Positions 8,960 through 16,637 of a DNA stretch of 64,000 nucleotides are shown here, one piece after another (position 1 is the first letter of the stretch; each line of letters opens with the position of its first letter). Both the position numbers and the translations under genes were made by a program. The stretch covers positions 1-64,000 of the forward strand of contig JBFLWP010000006.1 in assembly GCA_040757595.1 (NCBI GenBank), given 5' to 3'. The stretch is from Nitrospirota bacterium (GTDB lineage: Bacteria; Nitrospirota; Nitrospiria; Nitrospirales; Nitrospiraceae). The notes beneath the pieces were generated by a model that worked only from the letters and a program-made list of their open reading frames with translations, did not search any database and was not told where the DNA came from.

Positions 8960-9481
8960 CCCCCCAGCTTGCTGGGGGGAGGAAAAGGGCGAGCCCGCAG
9001 AGCGGGCTCTGCATGGTATCCTGCCCGGCATGGGGCTTCGCCGGGCACGCGGTGCGGTTTACGATCTCAAGTATCATCTGGTCTGGGTGCCCAAGTATCG
9101 GCGGATGGTGCTGCGCGGGCGGCTGGCGCAGCGGCTGCAGGAGATCTTCGTTGGGATTGCCGCCCGGTATGAGTTCGAGATTGACACGCAAGAGATCATG
9201 GACGATCACGTGCATCTGTTTCTGTCGGCCCCGCCTCGGTATGCCCCAGCCGAGGTGGTGCAGATTCTCAGGAGTATCTCGGCCCGGAAGGTGTTTGAGG
9301 AGTTTCCGGACGTGAAGCGAGCGCTGTGGGGCGGCGAGTTGTGGAATGACGGGTATTTTGTCCGCAGTGTGGGGGACAAGGTGACGGCTGAGGTGATTCG
9401 GAACTACATGAAGCATCAACGTGATCCTGAGCAGTTAGGCTTGGATTTATAGTCTTGAATGCCCCCCAGCTTGCTGGGGGG
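8960..9481 (+). mobile_element. IS200/IS605-family insertion sequence
   Basis: A single Y1 transposase gene bracketed by identical 20-base hairpins, CCCCCCAGC-TT-GCTGGGGGG, at 8960-8979 and 9462-9481. Subterminal hairpins without terminal inverted repeats are characteristic of this family, whose single-stranded transposition recognises them. The left end has a second hairpin, AGCCCGC-aga-GCGGGCT (8992-9008). Exact cleavage sites lie slightly outside the hairpins and cannot be set from one copy. The element splits the leader repeat region behind uvrA. Confidence 0.85.
9030..9452 (+). CDS. tnpA: IS200/IS605 transposase TnpA (Y1 HUH family)
   Basis: A 140-residue transposase, the full length for IS200-type TnpA. 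The HUH metal-binding motif is in DDHVHLFLSAPP and the catalytic tyrosine in VIRNYMKHQ near the C-terminus. The N-terminal YDLKYHLVWVPKYRR is the family signature. It catalyses single-strand cleavage and rejoining at hairpin ends. Both catalytic motifs are intact, so the element may be active. No accessory TnpB is present in the element, so it is a minimal IS200-type unit. Confidence 0.93.
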   Translation: MGLRRARGAVYDLKYHLVWVPKYRRMVLRGRLAQRLQEIFVGIAARYEFEIDTQEIMDDHVHLFLSAPPRYAPAEVVQILRSISARKVFEEFPDVKRALWGGELWNDGYFVRSVGDKVTAEVIRNYMKHQRDPEQLGLDL

Positions 9482-9489
9482 TTCTTTAC

Positions 9490-9540
9490 TCCTTTGTGAG
9501 GGCGCCGATGGCCCTCAACCGCCCTATTCAGGACATTCTG
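9490..9540 (+). repeat. Leader palindrome core, copy C
   Basis: GAGGGC-gccgatg-GCCCTC around the ATG at 9508, followed by a stretch (ccctattcaggacattc) closely matching the same position in copy B (actttattcagaacattg). Only the end of the leader is present because the IS element lies immediately upstream. Confidence 0.6.
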
Positions 9541-10563
9541 AAACGGCGACGCTCGGAAATGATCTCCATTCCACCAGGCAGTAAGTATGCGGCGCTTGCT
9601 CTTCCGATCCGCCATCTTCGACAGCGGATGTCAGACTCAGTGTCGCTTGGGAGTGAGCTCTATGCCACGAGAACCCTGCCATTTCCTCTTCCCGATCATT
9701 GGAAGGAATGGCTGGGAACGATCCAGGCGGAGGCACTGAAAAGCGCTAATTTCTTTCTCTTGACCCACGCCGCGTCGAAGAATCCAGAGGTCCTCGATCA
9801 AGAGAATAAAGACCTCATCGAGAAGATTCACCAGCTCTATTTCGGATTCCTCATAGCCGGTCCTTACGTGGGCCATGACGACGGCCTGCTTATGACAGGA
9901 ACCAGGCAGGAATCTGAGGTGGATGTTCGGCAAATCCAACACTATGATCCCGTTTTTGTCTCACCCGGATGTCATGGCGCTCACCTGGATGACGTGATGC
10001 TTCACGAAGCCAGGCGAATCGCCGATGGCGTGGCTCCATTGGAGGGCGCTGGAGAATACAGTCGTATGTGGCGGATTACACGTGCGTTCTGCGCGGCTGT
10101 CCGTGCTCACGAGTTAGGAGTCAGGCTGCATCAATTTGTCCGCTCCATCGAGGGCTTCGTCCTTCCAGATATTGGTCAGACCAAGCGGCAGATGCGGGCC
10201 CGAACGCGACTATTTCTCGGTTCTGGGCACGAAGCCCTGGTTGACTCGCTGTTCGATATCCGTAGTGCAGTCGAGCACCTCCACGAGCCCCTCGGGGCAG
10301 TCTCAGGCATTAACGATACTGACAAAGAGCTCAAGCTGGCTGAGTTGTGTTACAAGAGTGAAGCCATAGCGAGGTACTGCCTCTGCAGGCTGTTCACAAA
10401 CCGTGAGCTTTGGTGCCATTTCAAGGACGACGCGTCTCTTAAAACATTCTGGTCACTCGACTCGGACGCGAGACAAAAGATATGGGACGCCCCACTAGAT
10501 ACCGCCAAGGCGTTCAGCCATTTCAAGCGAAACAGTGCTGCTCTTTCGCTCAAGATGAGATGA
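9508..10563 (+). CDS. Hypothetical protein in uvrA accessory region
   Basis: A 351-residue soluble protein of unknown family, read from the ATG at 9508 because the same MAL(S/N) start and palindrome recur at 8821 and 12585; a GTG at 9496 and ATG at 9559 are alternatives. No signal peptide or membrane segment. The middle contains YFGFLIAGPYVGHDDGLLMT and a helical C-terminal half with RSAVEHLHE, which loosely resembles the R-x4-H motif of HEPN RNases but lacks other support. GC content is lower than the host average, suggesting acquisition. It lies between the IS element and the HTTM-like gene. Confidence 0.6.
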   Translation: MALNRPIQDILKRRRSEMISIPPGSKYAALALPIRHLRQRMSDSVSLGSELYATRTLPFPLPDHWKEWLGTIQAEALKSANFFLLTHAASKNPEVLDQENKDLIEKIHQLYFGFLIAGPYVGHDDGLLMTGTRQESEVDVRQIQHYDPVFVSPGCHGAHLDDVMLHEARRIADGVAPLEGAGEYSRMWRITRAFCAAVRAHELGVRLHQFVRSIEGFVLPDIGQTKRQMRARTRLFLGSGHEALVDSLFDIRSAVEHLHEPLGAVSGINDTDKELKLAELCYKSEAIARYCLCRLFTNRELWCHFKDDASLKTFWSLDSDARQKIWDAPLDTAKAFSHFKRNSAALSLKMR

Positions 10564-10650
10564 AGTAGGTCGGAGTTGTTTTGACGTGACACATAATAGT
10601 CGAGGCCCAGGAATTAGAGGGACGCTTGCATCGTCTGCCAAACAGTTCTA

Positions 10651-10713
10651 GCCATGGGCCATAAGCCATCAGCTATTAGCTCTTTGCTATTCCCCATACG
10701 CCATTCGCTCTCG
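10651..10713. repeat. Heptamer array, GCCATAA family, single arm
   Basis: Nine consecutive 7-bp units in phase: GCCATGG GCCATAA, GCCATCA GCTATTA, GCTCTTT GCTATTC, CCCATAC GCCATTC and GCTCTCG. No clear opposite arm is found. It separates the hypothetical gene from the 3' end of the HTTM-like gene. Confidence 0.7.
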
Positions 10714-10737
10714 GTGCCGTGGTCCGGGCCCCTCGAT

Positions 10738-12174
10738 TCACCACCGGCACGCCGATGCTTCCCCGTCGTCTTGAACCGCACGGAAAGCCATGAGCTTCCG
10801 CTCCCAGAACGTGAGCGGGCGCATGAGGTCGGGATTGCGTGTGGCGTCTGCGGTGGTGTGCCACGCTCCATTGCGCTCGTACGCGATCGCGATGTTCCTA
10901 AACCCGATGTCTCTCCACAGTTGAAGGGTCCTTTGCACCTCCATGAACGGGACCCGGGCACCCGGAACCTCGGCAAGCCAGCGTGAGTTGCGGCGCACCC
11001 ATCGCTCGCCCCCGGCCAGCCGCACCCACAAGGGCCACCGCTCGGGGGGAACCCGGTCGACGAACTCGACCCGAGCCAGATCGCCCTGATAGCCCGCGAG
11101 GAAGAACTGTCCAGCCGGAATCAGCACGTGATTCGTCTGACCGGCCTCGGTGCGCAGGTTGCTAAACATGGAGTAGTTCGCCACAGTCTTCAGCCCGAGA
11201 TAAGGAGTGGCGCCGTTCACCAGAGCGATCAGCGGGATCAGCCATGCCAGCCCTCCGCCGGTCCATCCGCGGACGGCGACCATCGGCTCGCCCTTGGAGA
11301 AAATCGGGAACAGGATCGGCCAGATCATCAGGGTCCAGAGAGCGCAGATCACGCTGTCGGCCCGAAGGCTCCAATCGGGCCGCGCGAGGATGACCGAGCT
11401 CCCGCGCATCCCTTGAAAGTAAAAGCTCGTTGCGGATAGCGCGACGAGACACGTGATGAAGCACGTCCTCGCCCATTCCGGGGTCCCGGAGATGTTCTTC
11501 TGGATGCCCTCCCATGGGAAGAAGAACAGATAGAGAGCAAACGCCACGGTCGAGAAGTCGAAGAACTGGGCCCACCCGAGGCCCGTGTGGAAGAGCAGCC
11601 CGATGATGGCGCCGATATGGGAGAACCGCGGCCACAACAGGAAGACCAGAATGGCGGTCTCGACGATCAAGGTTAGAGGGATGTTGAAGGCGAAGGCCGA
11701 AACGTTCTCGGGCCGCTCGGGAAAGCCGTGAAGTTCGAACATCTTGGCCAACTGACCCGTGGCGCAACTGACTGCAGGATCGAAAAACGAGCTGTTCAGC
11801 TTGTGGAAGACGGCGAAGAAATAGAGGACGGCGACCGTGGCGCGCAGGGGCCCCCGAACGTTTTCCCAGAGCCGCCGCCTTCGTGAGCCTGCGTCATCGG
11901 TCCGGAGCGCTTGCCCACATCCGATCAGGAGGCAGGTGTCCACCAAGAGGGCCAGGACCGAGTGGTTGGCCGCGGCCGGAAGATCGAGAGAGAGAAGGGC
12001 CGCGTGCGCCAGGGAGAAGGTCGCGATAGCCCAGATTCGCTCAGGGTACAGGAAGAGCAGGATCGCGAAGGGATAGAGCGGAAGGCCGGCCAGGGGCTGC
12101 CCCTCCAGATGGTGAAGGACGGCCGCCAGGGCCCAGATCACGGAGAACAACCCGAGAGGAGTCTCGACACGCAA
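10738..12174 (-). CDS. HTTM-like multi-pass membrane protein
   Basis: A 478-residue integral membrane protein with about ten hydrophobic segments in the first 330 residues, then a soluble C-terminal part (from about 350) containing RTEAGQTNHVLIPAGQFF and ERWPLWVRLAGGERW. The pattern, including FFAVFHKLNSSFFDP and the WEG segment, fits HTTM proteins, membrane relatives of vitamin K-dependent gamma-carboxylase. Bacterial members mostly have no proven reaction, so no substrate is claimed. It runs opposite to its neighbours inside the acquired segment. The start codon is uncertain. Confidence 0.7.
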   Translation of the reverse strand: MRVETPLGLFSVIWALAAVLHHLEGQPLAGLPLYPFAILLFLYPERIWAIATFSLAHAALLSLDLPAAANHSVLALLVDTCLLIGCGQALRTDDAGSRRRRLWENVRGPLRATVAVLYFFAVFHKLNSSFFDPAVSCATGQLAKMFELHGFPERPENVSAFAFNIPLTLIVETAILVFLLWPRFSHIGAIIGLLFHTGLGWAQFFDFSTVAFALYLFFFPWEGIQKNISGTPEWARTCFITCLVALSATSFYFQGMRGSSVILARPDWSLRADSVICALWTLMIWPILFPIFSKGEPMVAVRGWTGGGLAWLIPLIALVNGATPYLGLKTVANYSMFSNLRTEAGQTNHVLIPAGQFFLAGYQGDLARVEFVDRVPPERWPLWVRLAGGERWVRRNSRWLAEVPGARVPFMEVQRTLQLWRDIGFRNIAIAYERNGAWHTTADATRNPDLMRPLTFWERKLMAFRAVQDDGEASACRW

Positions 12175-12286
12175 CGCTGGGTCGTCCTCCCTTCAGCAAC
12201 GCATCGTGCCGAACCCTGCGGCTGGCACCCTTGGTGCTCGCCCTTTACACGTTCGCGCAGCTTCGGAGGAGCAATAAAGCACCTGC

Positions 12287-12311
12287 CGCGACGGGCGTCA
12301 AGCCCGTCGCG
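12287..12311. repeat. Perfect 10-bp hairpin at the repeat junction
   Basis: CGCGACGGGC (12287-12296), loop gtcaa, GCCCGTCGCG (12302-12311). It lies directly before the duplicated uvrA 3' end and upstream of the minus-strand HTTM gene. No T-run follows on either strand, so a terminator role is doubtful; a recombination or insertion scar is possible. Confidence 0.6.
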
Positions 12312-12338
12312 TGGCCAAGGTGGAAGGTCGCATAGGGG

Positions 12339-12615
12339 CCAGGTGCTGAAGGAAGCAGGCGTCGGGTGACGACGGGCGGGCGCGTCGGGTAGTGCGCCTG
12401 ATGCGGTGATGCCAGGTGGCCGATGGCATCGTATCGTTGGCCTCGCGCCTCTAGCGGATTAGCAGAACGGCACTCGACACCTTGTTCGGCTACTGGCGGG
12501 CAGCTTGCGCCAGGCCGCCAGCCTCAGCGCCCATCCCGCCCACCCGCGCATCTCTGAAAAATATGGAAGCGGCTGAGGGCGCTCATGGCCCTCAGCCACT
12601 TTATTCAGAACATTG
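12339..12615 (+). repeat. uvrA 3'-end/leader repeat, copy B
   Basis: The first 30 bases repeat the end of uvrA (encoding [10 protein letters not shown] and stop) with one difference, and the following block matches copy A. Near the end the palindrome GGCTGAGGGC-gctcatg-GCCCTCAGCC is near-perfect and contains the start codon of the next gene at 12585. No uvrA body is attached. The stretch 12175-12584 holds nothing else recognisable apart from the hairpin at 12287. Confidence 0.75.
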
Positions 12616-13397
12616 ACAGGTCCTCAACAACTGAAGAGAATCGATCCAAATCGATGGAAGACTTAACGGCTTCACTGCCGATCCCAAACACCTTGGCTAC
12701 GCGAGTCGGATTAATACCCGTGAGGTGTGGACCAGTTCGTTTTGCTATTGGATCACCGAAGGGGGTTACTTCTAACTCTTGGCGCGTGTGGACGAATAAG
12801 CACGGCGATGTCTGTATCGCTTGTCGCGACGCTTTCAGGGAAGCGAAAGTGAGCCTCCATCCATCAGGACGCTGGCGGATGGCGTTCACCGCTGAAGCAG
12901 TGGCGAAGAACAGCAACCTGCTCCCTAGCGATCACGACAGAGCTTGGGAAGTCTGGGACCAACCACCAGCTTTCTTGCCAAACACTGTCATCGCTTTTCG
13001 GCTTGTGTTCCCTACTTCAGAACTTTCAATCCGGCCGGAGCAACGAAGACCAAGCGAATGGACGAACGTGATCCACATTGAAGCAGCGCCCCCAGGGAAG
13101 GTGACGGTTTTGACTCTTTTTGTGACCGCTGGTGACGTGGTACCGACCCGCGAGTCTGAGCCAAGCTTCTGTCTGGCGTCGCTGGACATAGGCGGTGGTC
13201 GCTGCGCACAGCTCGTAGCTCATGGTGACCCGGAGGGAGACTTGCAACACCTTATAGAGTGCAGTGTCGCCGAGGCTCGCAGGCAGGCAGAATCCGCAGG
13301 AGTTCAGCTTCCAGATGAAGCTTACGGATATTTCTTTGGCAGGCGGGACGATGGCTCTCGCTTCCTCGTTAGTGCTCGTATGAGCCGGGGCGTATAA
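12585..13397 (+). CDS. Hypothetical protein after the leader repeat
   Basis: A 270-residue soluble protein of unknown family. The start MALSHFIQNIDR lies inside the leader palindrome; MEDLTASLPIPN at 12654 is an alternative start. Predicted beta-rich segments (VTVLTLFVTAGDVV, CLASLDIGGGRCAQLV) but no recognisable catalytic motif. GC is lower than average, as for the orphan gene at 9508, to which it shows no similarity beyond the first dozen residues. It is followed by a toxin-antitoxin pair on the same strand. Confidence 0.6.
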   Translation: MALSHFIQNIDRSSTTEENRSKSMEDLTASLPIPNTLATRVGLIPVRCGPVRFAIGSPKGVTSNSWRVWTNKHGDVCIACRDAFREAKVSLHPSGRWRMAFTAEAVAKNSNLLPSDHDRAWEVWDQPPAFLPNTVIAFRLVFPTSELSIRPEQRRPSEWTNVIHIEAAPPGKVTVLTLFVTAGDVVPTRESEPSFCLASLDIGGGRCAQLVAHGDPEGDLQHLIECSVAEARRQAESAGVQLPDEAYGYFFGRRDDGSRFLVSARMSRGV

Positions 13398-13493
13398 GGG
13401 TTCCTGGACCTGCTTCTTGCCCCGTGCGTCGTTAGGAGCGTAGGTGAACTGGAGTATAATGCGACCCTGAATCCCCTGGAGGGGAGGCATCCG

Positions 13494-13721
13494 ATGGCGA
13501 TCAGGAATCCCGCGGTTCAGAGCAATCCCGAGGTCATGGGCGGCACCCCTGTGTTTGTGGGAACGCGCGTGCCTTTCCAGACGCTGCTCGATTACATCGA
13601 GGCGGGAGATACTCTCGACGAGTTCCTCGATGACTTCCCGACCGTCACCCGCGAACAGGCCATTACCGCTCTAGAGCAGGCAAAGGAGGCGCTGCTCGCT
13701 GATGCGCGTTCTGCTCGATGA
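13494..13721 (+). CDS. DUF433 antitoxin-like protein
   Basis: A 75-residue protein of the DUF433 family (VMGGTPVFVGTRVPFQTLLDYIEAG, then a short helical segment DEFLDDFPTVTREQAITALE), a small winged-helix-like fold used as the antitoxin partner of DUF5615 PIN-like proteins. GGAGGGGAGG precedes the ATG. Its 3' end overlaps the next gene by 20 bp, the usual translationally coupled arrangement. Confidence 0.88.
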   Translation: MAIRNPAVQSNPEVMGGTPVFVGTRVPFQTLLDYIEAGDTLDEFLDDFPTVTREQAITALEQAKEALLADARSAR

Positions 13722-14022
13722 GTGCGTGCCTCGAAAGCTGAAAAAGAATCTGGAAAGACGCGATGTCCACACCGTTCCTGAGATGGGCTGGGCGGGAAAA
13801 AAGAACGGGGAACTCTTGCGGCTGGCGGCTGAGAGATTCGACGTGCTTCTGACGGTCGACCGAAGTCTCATCTATCAGCATGATCTACCCAGTGTTTCGA
13901 TCACCGTTATTTCTCTTGACGCTCGGAGCAACCGGCTGGCTGACTTACTGCCGCTCATGCCGCAGGTTCGCTCTCGGCTCCTTCACATTCAGCCCGGCCA
14001 GATGATTCGCGTGGGTTCCTAG
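13702..14022 (+). CDS. DUF5615 PIN-like toxin
   Basis: A 106-residue protein of the DUF5615 family, related to PIN ribonucleases. Acidic residues expected in the active site are seen in LLDECVPRKL near the N-terminus and DVLLTVDRSL in the middle. It overlaps the DUF433 gene by 20 bp, so antitoxin and toxin are made together. RNA cleavage is inferred from fold relationship only. A second, unrelated PIN/Phd module lies at 58895-59601. Confidence 0.88.
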   Translation: MRVLLDECVPRKLKKNLERRDVHTVPEMGWAGKKNGELLRLAAERFDVLLTVDRSLIYQHDLPSVSITVISLDARSNRLADLLPLMPQVRSRLLHIQPGQMIRVGS

Positions 14023-14109
14023 CGATCGGCTTCAGCCGACGCTGCGCCCACGTGGGGCAACCTTCTCTTACCCCTCCTGGCAAGGGGCGATCGAGGAGAG
14101 GAACGGGTG

Positions 14110-14164
14110 GCTATCGGCCACAGCTCTATGTTCTGTGCCATACGCCATCAGTCATAGGCTCTTC
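14110..14164. repeat. Heptamer array, GCCATCA family, short
   Basis: Units such as GCTATCG and GCCACAG, then GCCATAC, GCCATCA, GTCATAG and GCTCTTC in 7-bp phase. It ends about 14 bp before the HerA-like ATPase start; no opposite arm is evident. Confidence 0.55.
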
Positions 14165-14178
14165 TAGAGGCGCTTAGC

Positions 14179-16629
14179 ATGCAAGACTTCGAAAAGCTCG
14201 GCGTGTTCTATCTGGGGCGGCCGTACGACCTGGCGAAGAAGAAGCCCAGGACCGGCTGGCTGCTCTACGAATCCAAGGACCTGGTCACCCACGCGGTCTG
14301 CGTCGGGATGACCGGCAGCGGGAAGACCGGCCTCTGCCTGGCGCTGCTGGAGGAGGCGGCGATTGACGGCATCCCGGCCCTGGTGATTGACCCCAAGGGA
14401 GACCTGGGCAACCTGCTCCTGACCTTCCCGCAGTTGCGGGGCGAGGACTTCGCGCCTTGGATCAACGAGGACGATGCGCGCAAGAAGGGGCTCTCCCCGG
14501 CCGACTATGCGGCGCAGCAAGCGGAGCTGTGGAAGAAGGGACTGGCCTCCTGGGGCCAGGACGGGGAGCGGGTCCAGCGGCTGAAGGAGGCCGCCGACTT
14601 CGCGATCTACACGCCAGGGAGCACGGCCGGCCTGCCGGTTTCCATCCTCAAGTCGTTTGCCGCTCCCGCCCAGGCCGTCCGGGACGATCTGGAGTTGCTC
14701 CGCGAGCGGATCAACACGGCCGTGACCGGCCTCCTGGGGCAGCTGGGGATCGAGGCCGATCCGATCCAGAGCCGGGAGCACATCCTGCTCGCGACCATCC
14801 TCGAAACGGCCTGGAGGCAGGGGGCCGATCTGGACCTGGGCGGGCTGATCCGGCAGATCCAGGCCCCGCCCTTCGCCAAGGTCGGGGTTCTGGCCCTGGA
14901 GTCCTTCTACCCGGCGAAAGAACGGTTCGGCCTGGCCATGAAGCTGAACAACCTTCTGGCCTCGCCCGGCTTCTCGTCCTGGATGAAAGGGGTGCCGCTG
15001 GACGCGGATCGGCTCCTCTACACGCCGGAGGGGAAGCCCCGCATCGCCATCGTCTCGATCGCGCATCTGACCGACGCCGAGCGGATGTTCGTCGTCTCCC
15101 TGCTGCTGAACGAGGTGGTCGGCTGGATGCGCCGACAGTCCGGCACGACCAGCCTGCGGGCGGTCGTCTACATGGATGAGATCTTCGGCTACTTCCCGCC
15201 CGTCGCCAACCCGCCGTCCAAGGCTCCGTTGCTGACGCTGCTCAAACAGGCCCGGGCCTTTGGGGTCGGGGTGGTCCTGGCCACCCAGAATCCGGTGGAC
15301 CTGGACTACAAGGGGCTGGCTAATACTGGCACTTGGTTCATCGGACGGCTCCAGACGGAGCGGGACAAGGCCCGGGTGCTGGAAGGACTGGAAGGAGTCG
15401 CGGCCACAACGGGCAAGAGGTTCGATCGGCAGAGGATGGAGCAGCTTCTGGCCGGACTGGGCAATCGGATTTTCCTCCTGAACAACGTGCACGACGACGC
15501 GCTGGAGGTGTTCGAAACGCGCTGGACCCTCTCCTACCTCCGCGGTCCGCTGACGCGGAATCAGATCAAGGCGCTCATGGAGCCGCGTAAGACGTTAGAC
15601 GTGAGACGTGAGACGGTAGAAGGAGTTCGGAAAGAAGATCTCGCCCAACCGACCGGCGCACCTCTGTCGCCTGACGTTTCACCTTTCACGTCTTCACGTC
15701 CGATCCTGCCGCCCGGCGTTCCCCAGTACTTCGTGCCGGTCCGGGGCGTGCGGCCGAAGGGCGGCCCCCTGGTCTATCAACCGATGGCGCTCGGCTCCGG
15801 AACGGTGCGCTTCGTGGACGCCAAGAGCAGGGTGGAGGTGACGCGCGAGCTGGTCTTCCTGGCCCCCGTCACCGATCGTCCGATTCCGGTGGATTGGGAG
15901 GAAGCGACGGAGGCCGAGGTAACCATCGCCGACCTGGAGTCGTCACCCCAGGAGCCATGCCGGTATGGGGACTTGCCGTCTTCGGCGGGCAAGCCCAAGA
16001 GCTACGAAGCCTGGGGGAAGGACTTCGCTGGCTGGCTCTACCGAACCCAGGCAATGGAACTGTTCCGCAGCCCCGGCCTGAACCAGGTGTCCGCCCCAGG
16101 CGAATCGGAGCGGGACTTCCGGATCAGGCTCCAGCAACTGGCGCACGAGCAGCGGGACCTGCAAACCGAGCGGCTGCGGGCGAAGTACGCGGTCCGATTC
16201 ACCGCGCTCCAGGAGCGGATCCGGCGCGCCGATCAGGCCAAGGAGCGGGAGGCGGAGCAGGCCAAGCAGCAGCACCTGCAGACCGCGATTTCCTTCGGCG
16301 CGACGCTGCTCGGGGCGTTTCTGGGGAGAAAGACGGTCAGCGCGACGACCCTGGGCAAGGCCGCGACCGCCGCCCGCGGCGTGGGCCGCTCGATCAAGGA
16401 GGCGAAGGACGTGGCCCGGGCGGAGGAGAACGTCGAAGCGCTCCGGAAGCAACTGGCCGATCTGGAGGCACAGTTCCAGGTTGAGGCTGACGCGCTCGCC
16501 GCGACCTTCGATCCGCTCAAGGAGGAGCTGGAAACCGTGACGATCCGGCCCACGAAGGCCAACGTTTCCGTGAAGCTGCTCGCGCTGGCCTGGGTGCCTA
16601 CCGTAGAAGACGTGAGACGTAAGACGTGA
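14179..16629 (+). CDS. HerA/FtsK-like ATP-binding protein
   Basis: An 816-residue P-loop ATPase of the HerA/DUF87-like group. Walker A is GMTGSGKT (43-50), followed by PALVIDPKGDLGNLL, and Walker B is in RAVVYMDEIFGYFPP, with the sensor region LATQNPVDLDYKGLANTGTW. The C-terminal third is charged coiled coil (about 640-790) with a short Ala/Gly-rich hydrophobic stretch, ISFGATLLGAFLG. Such proteins are DNA or protein translocases; no nuclease or defence partner is adjacent, so the role is open. A heptamer array (15587-15702) is translated in frame, giving the low-complexity linker between the ATPase core and the rest, and a second array supplies the stop codon. Confidence 0.85.
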   Translation: MQDFEKLGVFYLGRPYDLAKKKPRTGWLLYESKDLVTHAVCVGMTGSGKTGLCLALLEEAAIDGIPALVIDPKGDLGNLLLTFPQLRGEDFAPWINEDDARKKGLSPADYAAQQAELWKKGLASWGQDGERVQRLKEAADFAIYTPGSTAGLPVSILKSFAAPAQAVRDDLELLRERINTAVTGLLGQLGIEADPIQSREHILLATILETAWRQGADLDLGGLIRQIQAPPFAKVGVLALESFYPAKERFGLAMKLNNLLASPGFSSWMKGVPLDADRLLYTPEGKPRIAIVSIAHLTDAERMFVVSLLLNEVVGWMRRQSGTTSLRAVVYMDEIFGYFPPVANPPSKAPLLTLLKQARAFGVGVVLATQNPVDLDYKGLANTGTWFIGRLQTERDKARVLEGLEGVAATTGKRFDRQRMEQLLAGLGNRIFLLNNVHDDALEVFETRWTLSYLRGPLTRNQIKALMEPRKTLDVRRETVEGVRKEDLAQPTGAPLSPDVSPFTSSRPILPPGVPQYFVPVRGVRPKGGPLVYQPMALGSGTVRFVDAKSRVEVTRELVFLAPVTDRPIPVDWEEATEAEVTIADLESSPQEPCRYGDLPSSAGKPKSYEAWGKDFAGWLYRTQAMELFRSPGLNQVSAPGESERDFRIRLQQLAHEQRDLQTERLRAKYAVRFTALQERIRRADQAKEREAEQAKQQHLQTAISFGATLLGAFLGRKTVSATTLGKAATAARGVGRSIKEAKDVARAEENVEALRKQLADLEAQFQVEADALAATFDPLKEELETVTIRPTKANVSVKLLALAWVPTVEDVRRKT
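15587..15702. repeat. Heptamer hairpin array inside a coding region
   Basis: Left arm GTAAGAC GTTAGAC, GTGAGAC GTGAGAC (15587-15614) and complementary right arm of TTCACGT/CTTCACG-type units (about 15670-15702) with a ~55-base loop. All of it is read in frame by the HerA-like gene. Confidence 0.75.
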
Positions 16630-16632
16630 GAC
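16603..16632. repeat. Heptamer array, GACGTGA family, at gene end
   Basis: GACGTGA, GACGTAA, GACGTGA in direct 7-bp register from 16609. The TGA stop codon of the HerA-like gene (16627-16629) falls within the array. No opposite arm is visible before the fadL stop at 16638. Confidence 0.7.
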
Positions 16633-16637
16633 CGTGC

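Noticed and set aside
9508-10563. HEPN RNase assignment for the orphan protein
   Set aside because: Only one R-x4-H match without the supporting helical pattern or a partner nucleotidyltransferase.
10651-10713. CRISPR array
   Set aside because: The unit is 7 bp without spacers and no cas genes are present; it belongs to the heptamer arrays.
8640-12615. Integron attC sites in the leader repeats
   Set aside because: The repeats lack the GTTRRRY/RYYYAAC core sites at the right spacing and no integrase is seen in the window.
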